A DNA stretch of 64,000 bases. Source: Echinarachnius parma (taxonomy: Eukaryota; Echinodermata; Echinoidea; Clypeasteroida; Echinarachniidae). Location of the stretch: contig JBAMJV010003267.1 in NCBI GenBank assembly GCA_037951105.1, positions 80,926-144,925 of the forward strand, read 5' to 3'. This document shows positions 24,084-35,400 of this stretch, one piece after another (the first letter of the stretch is position 1; every line of letters begins with the position of its first letter). A program made the position numbers and the translations under genes. Under the pieces are notes generated by a model that saw only the letters and a program-made list of their open reading frames with translations, did not search any database and had not been told where the DNA came from.

Positions 24084-24847
24084 ATTAGGCCCATTTTGAT
24101 TTTCTTGACCAGTCCTGAAAGGGTTAAGATACAATATTTCTAAATTAACTTTATAATTAAATGAGATGTTCAAGAGTGCATGACTACACAAATATATTCT
24201 GCCACAAAGACATGTGTTCTGAATAAACAATATTCACTAATAGTGATAAACAAACTGGATAGAAGTCACATTATCAAATTCAGATCATAACATTCAGAAG
24301 ATGAATACTGAAATTGTTCAATTTTTCATCTCCTAAATTGTATATGATCCATCCTTTTAATCATTCATTCATGCATGGTGGGAAGATCACCATACCACAC
24401 TGTGGGTGCCCATATTGAACTTGCCTTGTTTGTGCACACTTCATAACACTGTGTGAAAGGCATTAGCAAGATTGCACTGCACATCCAAATTAAAATTTGA
24501 ACTACCTTTTATACATGCATATACAACTTTGTGTGATGTCTAAATTCGCACATGGCCCTATAATGCTGAAACAGTAGGCATGAATACAATAACATTCAAA
24601 TGGAAACTTGGAAACTCTTGTATTAAGTGCTATGTGAATGCTACCCATTATCTAATTAGATTTAATTCTATTTTTAAAATGTGTGTTACAGGCTTATTTC
24701 TCAGGTTGTCACAAACCATGTTTAAAACTGACTAACAATGCAGTACCAAAAGGTTCCAAAACTGAAAACTGGATGTTACTGAAACCATCCTATCGGAGAA
24801 AAAACAACTTGTTTTAGTACTCTAGTTACATGTCGCCAACATATTTG

Positions 24848-25058
24848 TGACTGGATTTAGCAAAACTCTGTATTTGTCGGTAATTCATGTTTTGAATAAA
24901 TGCTGATTATAATCATATCTTGGCCGAATATTGTCCAATGTTTATGAAGAAGGTATCAAATGGAAGCTAATTGTGATGGAGCCTTTAATCGAGTCTTTGA
25001 AAATCTAAATGTTGAAATTTGTTTGCAGACAAGTGTAGGATTTCGCTATATCTGGTCA
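24848..25058. mobile_element. Palindromic MITE, TGACTGGAT ends (second copy)
   Basis: TGACTGGATTTAGCAAAACT at the left; TATATCTGGTCA at the right. It shares 'tatttgtcggtaat' and 'gcagacaagtg' with the copy at 13503. Confidence 0.6.
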
Positions 25059-25204
25059 ATTCCTAAAACTAAATTATCTGCCCTCCAAGTTCATGGTTCT
25101 GTTTGGGCATTGCACATTACCTGAAAGCATGGACGTTAAATTTGAAGGACGTTGCACTTTTTCAACAATACGAGGAGAAACACATACAATGTAGCGTTAC
25201 AGTA

Positions 25205-25255
25205 CACACACGCGCGCGCACACACTCAACACACACGCACGCACTCACACGCAAG
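25205..25255. repeat. CA/CG microsatellite
   Basis: Alternating 'acacacgcgcgcgcacacac' with interruptions; purine-pyrimidine alternation could adopt Z-DNA. Confidence 0.8.
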
Positions 25256-25687
25256 GTGGTTAAAATTTAACCCTGGGTGCAAATGCACTATGTGCAATCA
25301 TTTCTTTAACCATTTCAAATTAACAATAGTGTATTAAATTCAAACAATGGAATAAAATATTTTGAAATTTCAATGAGAATTCAGGCTATAGAGATGCACT
25401 ACCCTCCGACATATCAAGGGTGAATAGTATGATGTAGATGGTCACACTAGGCATATTGACCATTTACACATCATACTCACAATTTCCTGGTCCTATAGAG
25501 TACATTGACCATGCATGTAAAAGCATGTCAACAGTTGCATGCTAGCCATGCATTTTGTATCCAATGCCTATGACACAGAACAATATGGTAATATCTGTAT
25601 GAGTGGGTGAATAGAGAGTTTGAAAACACGTCCAAACTAGTTGTCAGCTGTAGAGTGATATGATATTCTCCAGTCTTAATATTTCAG

Positions 25688-28600
25688 CTAGGTTTCCTCA
25701 TCGTCTTCATTTCTTGCACTCAAGGAAGTCCCTGAGAAAACAAACAAAACATTGAGAATGAATTAAAATCATACATTAAAGGGAAAGGCCAGTAGTGGGA
25801 AATAGCTTTATTGGTCAACTAATTGATTAGTATTATTGAAATAACATAAAAAGGAGTGTGTGTGGAAAATCTGAACCGTACCATCGTCAAATGCAGAAAA
25901 ATCAGTAAAAACGTTTATGAAAGCCGCTGACATTGAGCCTAAATTCACCGTCAGCTTGGCCCGTCTACGCTGGCCACATTCTGTACGCTCGTTCGAGCGA
26001 TTTGCTTGGGCGAATTGCCATGTGCGCATTTGCCATAGGATTTACACATCGCACGTGGCTGTATATCAACCATACGACCATCGGCGAGATATCTATCCAG
26101 GCCGGATCGATATGATAATTTACCAAATATATCAATTAGTAGGCGGTTTCCAGGCAAAATTGTATCATCCCGTATTAGTAAAAACATATTCTTTCATAGG
26201 ATTGGTAATAAGAGCTTCCATTTCATTTTTTGAGAGGGGGGCGTTTCCAAAACTGGTCTTTATCTTTAATTATACTGTAATTTCAAACAAATAAACATGC
26301 AATTGGTGCTTTTATACTGCTATCCCATCATCAGATACCTACCAATAATAATGCAAGCCTGCAAGCCTCCACACTAACTTTTTGTCTGAACTGGCCCACC
26401 GGGCAAGTAAAATCATACATTTTGAAATGTAACTTGCCCCTATATACATTTAGACAAATTTACTTTCCCTCTTACCTCTAGATGAGATTAATATGTATAT
26501 GAATTTACATTGTTCTTTTATAGTTGAACAACTATTTAGTTGCCTGATCGGGCAAGCAAACTAGAGAATTTATGAAATTTTACTTGCCCCACACCAATTT
26601 TGACTTGCCCCCGGCAAGCGATCAAGTGCTAGTGTCGAGCCCTGAATAAGGTTATTTGACATAGTGCAATTCCTGTGAGTATCATAGCGCTTTGCACTTA
26701 TCCCAGTCAAGATAAGGGATATCAGTAGTCATATGTCTTCATGCTGCAATGCTAGAAATTAACTGTTTTCCCTGGTGGCACAGTCAAGCAAGTAAAATAG
26801 AGACTTATCTAATGTTGCTGGCCCGAATCATGTAACAGGAGGCCCAAACATAGAAAAACAATACAAAATCAGCCAAAATTTGGTGGCCCGCAGCTTATGT
26901 TTAGTGGCCCGGACTAGCTGGCAAGTGCTAATGTGCTATGACTTGTTAATGTCCTCTTTTTGTTTAAATATATTTCCTCATATTTTTGCCCAAACTAATC
27001 TGTTATGATATTGTCGCATACCAGTTTGCGCGGTAAGACAGCCAAACTGATATCATAAACTGGGACATAAAAGTTTCTGCGCATGTCAACAAGGACAAAA
27101 ACTTCTCACAACTTGTTCTTACCTTCCAAAGGGAAGTAATCCAGTAAATATTTCTCGTAAATGCTCTGGTCTTGCTGGAGAAACGTGCACAATATTATTC
27201 TGTCCAGCTGTGATTAAGATAAATAATAGATGGAATTGCATTAATTGTTATTTTTCAGCGACAGGTTGTGTTTTATCATATGTGTAGTTATAACGATGAG
27301 GCACAATTCAATGGAGGTGATATTCAATGCTGGAAATTAACTATTTTTCCTTGTGGCCCAGTCGGGCAAGTGAAAAAAGATTTTTCGAATTTTAGTGGGC
27401 AGAAACCTAAATCCGGTTCCCTCAGAAAAACATGATACATGATAAGTACTCGTCAAAACTGTGCATTAAGACCACCTAATATATTCAGAAAACAAGACAA
27501 TTTGACATTGTAGACAGGTGGCCTTCAAATACTGGTTCCATATCATTGTTTTACTCTGTAGGGGATCACATTTGGTGGCCACTCTAGGCAGGCTGGCTGC
27601 AATAGACAGGTGTTCATTGAACCAGAGTTAGCTGTTGATTGATATCCACATGTTGTAGAAGCTCTATATAATAATAATAATAATAATAGGTTTGATTTAT
27701 ATAGCGCCTAATATGATACAATATCATCTCTAAGCGCATTATTATTACCCACGTTATAGGATACAATGCAAACCAGCACACATTGTGTGCACCATCTCCA
27801 CTCCCTGGGGAGCATTCCTTCCAAGTGGCTCACATGCATTGAGAAGTTCATTCACATAAAGGCTTTCACCTCCTACCGGGACCCCATTTATACACCTGGG
27901 TAGACCTGAGAGCAGCAATTATATCTATTATACAAGCAGTGCATACGCATTGAGCTGTCGACAAGGGATCACATTTGGTGGCCACTATAGGACAGGTGGC
28001 CATTAATTAAGACCGGTTTAAGTGTATTTGTTTGCTCTTTACCTCGGTAGGGTTCTCTTCTAACCAGATCTTGATTGATCCCAGCGCCACTCTGCAAGCA
28101 TCTTCCTTCGGGTAACCTGGGATAGGACAATCAAAGAGAATGCTTTTAAAGGGATGTAGTAACATTGTCCAGATCCATAAATCTTACTTAGAATGTTAGT
28201 GGTTCTGTCATACCATGTTGTATTCATATAACCGATAGAAGCATGGAACAGGTTTCGTTGTTTTTTCCAATTTCCCTTTCGTTAAAAAGATATGTACGAT
28301 TGAAGTGTTTGGATTTTTAACTTTCCACTGTTAACAAGGTCATTACAATGAATTTGCAAATATCACTATGCGTTTTTGCTGATTATTTGGCCATATAATA
28401 TCCATTTAACATGAAATGTTCACACTTTACTCAGTGGACATATCAGATCACAATATACATTTTATCAACCATTCATCACTTTTTGCAAGTATGTCAACAA
28501 AGTTACTAGATCCCTTTAAGTTAATATTAATTTGTTTTAATTGCGTTTTCATTGCGGTCCAAACCTGAACAGGGGAACATGAATAATCATTCTAATATGA

Positions 28601-31600
28601 TTCAATACTCCAAATTCACCTTGCATAAATTAGTAGTTGCTATGTCAGGTACATCTTTGGCAAGCTTTCAGGTTGCCATGAACAACCTTTGTTGATAGAA
28701 TATTTGGTATATACATTACGTTACTAAACCAGTCAACTGAAATTGTTTTTTGTTCTCTGTGTTTTAGTATTACTCTGACAAGTTTCCTTTAAAAAAAATG
28801 CTTAATAATACTGACACACTGTCTGATTGTAACCCTTTCAATTGGCAGTTTTACCTAGATGGGAACCTGGTGGGTCCAGTATTAACTCTACAAGGATTAC
28901 CAAATATAGTAGGGAAAGGGTAAACAAATTGATAAAGAAGGTATATAATAAGGATTAGAATGTTTGGTTGTAATTTTGTCCAAAAGGCATATAATGCATA
29001 TAGCACAACTTTTCTTAATCACCATAATTAAATAGCAACGATGTAACATATACTTTGAAAATATTAACAAAGTATTATGTAATATACATTATGCACATAC
29101 ATGTAGGTAATATGGTCCTTAAATCTTTTTAGTAGTACTTACCATAAACTCCTGTGGATATGCATGGAAAGGCGACGGATCGAATCAGGGGTTCCACTGG
29201 TTCCAGATCATGTGATAAGCTCGATAGAATATCACTTCCCCCACTTTCTTCCCCTCCCCTCTCTCCAGGCTGCCTCCCGTTCGACGACGCTCCATCCACC
29301 TCTTCCACACCACCTGGGACGTTGTTCTCGTCCGCTTCTGCGGTCGGCACCTCCGGTTCGCCCTTCCCAGCCGCAGGTCGCCGTTTCCTGGCCTCCATTC
29401 TTGCGCGATTGTGCTTGTTGTGCTCCGTGATGCGATCGAGACACATTTCGTAGCAGCTGGTCAGGTTCTCTCTGTGGGTGAGGCTGGGCGATGGGCCGTG
29501 AACTCTAGGCCCCACCGTGTGAAGCACATCTGAAGAGAGGACAAATTACATTAAAGGGATCAATTAACTTTGTTGACAAGAGCAAAAAGTGATGAGTGAT
29601 TAATAAAATGTGTATTGGTGTGATCTGATATGTCCACAAAGTAATGTGTGAAAATTTCATGCTAATTGGATGTTTTTTGGCCGAGAAATTAGCAAAAATG
29701 CAAAGTGACATTCACTAACTCATTACACTTACTATCCCGTAGACAGTTTAACATATGAACAGTGCTTCAATCGTAAATATCTTTTGAACGAAATGGAAAT
29801 TTGAACAATGCGATAGCCGTAATGTGTCTCGCCCACTTGCGCGCATACATGCAACGAACCAACATTTGACCTTTGACCTACTTATGTGGCCTTTGACCCC
29901 AGAATATCATGGAGGCCAATATAGGGCATCTACCAATCAAGTTTGGTTACAAACAGATGCAGGGTTGGAAAGCTATTAACCCTAATAGAGTCTTGCAGGT
30001 AAACTTTCACATTTGACCTTATTTGACCTTTGACCTACATATGTGACCTTTGACCCAAGAATATCATAGAGGCCAATTTAGGGCATATACCAATCAAGTT
30101 TGGTTACAAACAGATGCAGGGTTGGAAAGTTATTTAAATTTGTGTAAGCGTCACGGATGGACGAAGGAGGGAGGACAGACGGACGCAATTTGGATCCCTT
30201 AATTTCTCTCCACCTTGGTGGGCTCGACAAAAACCGAAACCCGTTCCATGCTTTTATTGGTAATATGAATTGAATATGACAAGGTATAGGAGAACCACTA
30301 GAGTTCCAAGTTTTGAGGATATGGACAATGTTACTAAATCATTTTAAATTTTCCCCCAAAAGTAATATTTGAGACTTCAATCATATAGCGATATCATTAT
30401 GAATATGTAAGATTTTCATAGAAAATAATTGTTTTCCTAGTGAAAAAAAGTAAATCCGTGACTAACTTTATCCCAATCGTATCCAAATTTGAATACAATA
30501 GAAAATTTAGTATCCAAATTCGGATTGTATGCAATGTATTCAGACGATTTTTAAAAACTTTTTAAATCGGGTATGTTTTTTAGGCTTTGTCCTAATCTTC
30601 ATCCAAGCCACAAAGGACATCAATTAAGGTACAATTACAGACCTCGCTGTTTTTTTTTATTGTGACTTAAATTAATATACTTACATCTTGCTGGAAGTAG
30701 ATATCCTGAAAAATATAAAAAGATAAATAAAAAGATGTACAGTTATTAACTTGCAATATAAACATAAATCACATCATTGTCAATAATTTGCAATATAACT
30801 CAAATAACATTATTTTCCAACAACGAAGGATTGAGAACTGTAAATTTAGGTTCATTAAACATATCCATCATTAGACAGTACTTTAAACATATGGATTTAT
30901 TGTTCGCTTGTTCTGAAAACACTGAGCTGTCATTTGCACATTCCCCACGATTCTGAAGACATCTTTAAATTGGCAGTGGATGGCTAGGGGTTACTTAATG
31001 CTAGAATTATCTTTATTGCCTTGTGTCCCAGGGGGAAGTAAAAACAAGATAGTCAAATTATTAGTGACCCCAACTGTTAATCTGGTGGCCCAAAACAAAG
31101 AAAAAATTATAAGTAATGTTATATTTGGTTGCTCATTTGGGCAAAAACATGTAGTATCAACAAAACTATAGCCTAAAGCTACTTTTGAGTGGACCCGGGC
31201 CAGAGGGCATGTGCTAATTACGAGCATTGCTGTACCTGCAGTCATCTTGGCATCCCCCGTCTCACAGCCCTTAAGTGTCCTGCACTCGTGTAGCAGATGT
31301 GAACCTGCTGCTCGATGAATGGCTCCATCAACTAAGGTGGGGAAAAAATACAGTAAAACATGAAACACTCGCAACATTTCAAGTGGCAAATATTTGTTTG
31401 CCTGTTAGCCGAATTTGGGCATTTGAATAGTTAAAAACTACTAGCAGCTTCCAGGGCCACGCCCCCTGCACTCCCGCCAGAGTTGGAGCCCCATCCCCCC
31501 CTCCCCCCCTGCAATATGACTGGCTACACCACAAGCTGCACAGTCAATGGCTTCATCAACTAAGGTGGGAAAAAAATACACCAAAACATTGAAAACAGCA

Positions 31601-32458
31601 GGAAATGCCAGGAATCATCAACAAGCACTAAACACTTCAAATCTGTTTTAGCGACCGCCTGTCTTTAGCAGCCAACCTGCTTATAAATAATGGCCACCAA
31701 AAGGGATCCCTGTGCGGAAAAACAATGATATATGGACACTGTCTGTAGAGGTCACTGGTGGCCACTTTTTTGTTTCCCTCCGGTGGTCACTATACACAGG
31801 TTTGACTGTATAAATATGTGCATGTAGTAGATGGGAACCCGCTGCACAGTGAATGGCTCCATCAACTAAGGTGGGAAGAAAATACACCAAAACACTGATA
31901 ACAGCATGAATCATCCACGAGGCCAGTCAAACCTGTCTTAGCGGCCACCTGCCTATAGTATATAGCAGCCAACCCGTCACTGATTATAGAGGTCACCAAT
32001 CTACAGTGGCCACTTTTCTTGCTAGCTTCACTCTGGAACAGTACATGCGTACCCAACAGACTGCCTGAGATAATCTGAAGTGGCGTAGAAGTCTGAAGAA
32101 GTGCACTTTGTGTGCTGGAATGACTGCAGTGTGTATTTGTTGACGGGTAATAACAATGTCGGGCATGAAATATATATTTGTTTGAATAGTGTTATATCAA
32201 ATAACTTTTATTACATGAAAATAAACTGCATGTTGCACTGTAACTGAGCCATCTGTGTGTGTTGGTGTTTTGCTCCATTCAGTGATACTAGAAGGAAAGA
32301 TGGTAATAAACAAGTATCAATTCAATATTTCACTACACATTTTATACATCTCATCATATTTTACACTGGGAAATTAGTTAACGACTAGATCAATATATCA
32401 GAACTACTAGGTTTAAACAAAATGTATAAATTTATAGACTGCAATATATAAAGAGGAA

Positions 32459-32490
<32 letters not shown>

Positions 32491-35400
32491 ACTATAACAG
32501 TAAAGAGAGCAGAGTTTATATCATGTATGAATGCATGACTTCAGTACGCATAGCTCTTTATTTTAGGGATTTACTTTTATAATATATCCTTCATAATTAC
32601 ATAAAGACAATCACATCCACATCAAGCTTGGTGATATCAACCTGTCATATAGTGATAATTTGGTGTTCCCCCCAAATCTCAGTTTAACCGTTAAGTGTGA
32701 ACAGAGTGCAATGAAACATTTACCTCCTCCTCCTCCACCCAAGAGGGAACTATCAGCTGCATTAATGATCACATACACATCAAGCTTGGTAACATCACCT
32801 TGCCATGTAGACTTAAAAATAATTACCCCCGACTTCAGGGGTTTAGTGTGAACAGAGTGCAATAAAACACTTACCTCCTCCTCCACCCAAGAGGGAATTA
32901 TTAGCTGCATTGACGATCACATCCACATCAAGCTTGGTGATGTCCCCCTGCCACAGGCTTACTTTGTTGTTCAATTCAGGTGCTGGTGCTATTATGGGTT
33001 CTGTACATTTAAAAAAAGTATAGATTACAAAATATAAATTAGATAATGTAATGATATGAAATGCATTTTTGTTTGTACAACCCAAATTAACTAACTAAAT
33101 GTTCTTTGTTTTGAGCTACACGAAACCAGTTTGGGGGTATCAAATGTCAAAACTGGGTAAGCCCCACCCCTGGCAGACATATACTTGCAGTATTCCCATG
33201 GAGCCATGCCATAGGAAACTCTGTGCACATGGGACTGGCCATAATTTAAGCCATAATTATGACTAAGTTTTTAACATATGAAACTAAATTATGCCAAATG
33301 TAATAGAAACTAATAAAAACAGCATAACATATAATTAGATTTTGTCCAAAAAAAAACTACATCATAGATATGATTTTAAGAATAGTTTAATCACTATTAC
33401 TAGCCTACATCAACAAAATTGGGAAGTAGAAATGGTGAAAAATATTCTTAAAATAGTTTATTTGTGAAGTTCCTCAATATTTGGCTTTCAGTATAGCTAA
33501 ACATATTACACTGATGTTTGTGTTAGGCAATTATTGATATAGTCATTTTAATTTTTACCAAACTTTGCAGTGATCATAAGATTGAAATTTTGTCTTATAA
33601 TAAGAGATAAGAGATCAACAACTATTCAAAAACCTCTTTTGTAAATTTTTGAAAAAGTGTAAGCATTTTATTCATTTTTTCTTAAATCATCAAATAACCA
33701 AATAAATGTGATATCCCACATTTATTCTGATCGGATATATATAATTTATTGATATCTCAGCTGTTTCTGAAGTACTGATTTTTATCAAATTAAGTTTATT
33801 CTGTCATTAGAATTGTATTCTCTTTCGAATTTGACACTCATCAGTTTGTCGTTACCTCACAAACAAATTATTTCTTAAAGCGCCCTCTATACCAAAACTG
33901 AACTATCCCTTTAACTCATTAACTCACTCTTTGCTGCAGGGCTGTCTAGACCAATATCATCTGCATACTCTGGCCAAGTGGCAATATCTGCCAGGTCCAC
34001 AACTTGTCGTCTGTACCACCGCGCATCTTCAGCCTTCTCTTCCAAAGTCTTGCTCAGGAACAGAGCTGTCAAAGCAAACATTATGGACTTTCAGCATCAA
34101 GAGAATCAATCTTTAACACTGCTATTGATCTAGATATATATATATCTACAAACAGTTTGGTCATGTCGATTTCAGATACTTTACTCAGGAGCAGTGCTGT
34201 CAAATGAACAAATTCATTCCTGATTTTAATACAGCATCTTCCGAAGTTCCCATAATTAGTATATACCTCCCCACCCTGTCATAGTCTCATCGTCATATTT
34301 CTCCTGCACATTATAATCATTATTCATCCTGATTCTTAATTTTTAACTTCCTCTTCTGCCTGGTTTCGGAACATTCGATTCTTCCTTCCTTCCATTTTCC
34401 TCTACTTTCCACCTCCTTCAAGTCTTCCTGGTAGACCTGCTTCTCACAAGTGTTGCACATCTCCATTGGCTGCTCCATCCTACTCAGGACTGTTTTTCCT
34501 CTAGTTCACTTCATTCTCGCTTTCGTATTCTTCTCACCCCCTTATTTTCTCTAGTCATCTCCATCTTCTACTTCTGTCCATAAGATACTCCTTTTGTTTC
34601 CTCCCTGGTTTCTGAATGTTTATGGCGCAAGTGTTTAAATGTTCTTCCTCAACAAATATTTCTCCCTCCCTATTTCCCTCTATCCCCAACCCCATCTTTA
34701 TGATCTCATCTTTGTTTTACCATCTTCATAGTTCCCTCCTCATTTTCCTCTTCTTATTCTGCATCCTAATATATTCCTTCCGCCTCCTCTACTTTGCCTT
34801 CATCATGAGCTAGTGCATGCTCCCCTGGGACTAGAGTCGAGATGCTGCGCAAGATAATTGTGCGGGTTTGAACTGTACCTGATGACCTCACCAAGGGTAA
34901 TAATGCACTTCTGCATGAATAGGGCACCTAGAGATACATGGCGCTCTATAATTATGCTATATATTATTATTATCGTTCTCTCCATTTTCTTCCAATTACC
35001 ATGCATATTCCTCCTACTCATCTTTGCTTAGAAGTAGAAGCAAAACTTAGAATAAGATGCATGAGGAAGGAGAACTCTGAAACTTTCATAATGCTCAGAT
35101 TTGTAAAAGTTTTTAGAAATTTTACTTAAATTAGTTTTAGTTAAAGGTATAGATTTAAATGATCTCAATATATCTGCGACTGAGAGCATGAGAAAGAGGC
35201 AAACAAATAGATGAGGCAAACAAAAAAATGTCCTGCAATTCACCGAAATATAGGTTAAAACTTTGTACTATTTCTCAGTTTTAACATTTAAATTAGATAT
35301 TGCTATTCCAAAATAAGTGTTCAAAGAATCAAACAATAAATTGTCAGAGTCTGAGATTATGAATTGATGATGATCGATGATTGAATATCGTCACTAATGA

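Larger units (their letters stand above)
15561..25687. other. Convergent spacer between ERR and MACROD 3' ends
   Basis: No recognisable protein-coding exon. The ERR 3' UTR must end somewhere here; AATAAA hexamers occur at 16742-16747 and within an (AAT)n tract near 16108, but I cannot choose between them. The spacer also holds several palindromic MITEs (19597-19690, 19715-19891, 21790-21953, 22691-22894, 23637-24083, 24848-25058), a 42-bp minisatellite (19206-19420), an AAGCCTCC-type repeat (18273-18515) and a CA/CG microsatellite (25205-25255). About 20930-21300 is GT-rich, with repeated 'gtcggggtag' words, and is unassigned. Confidence 0.55.

Noticed and set aside
27670-27925. CRISPR-like array
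   Set aside because: Repeats here are SINE-type and microsatellites; the genome is animal and no regular repeat-spacer pattern exists.
29154-29453. Plus-strand frames of 88-99 codons
   Set aside because: Shadow of the GC-rich MACROD exon 6 on the other strand.
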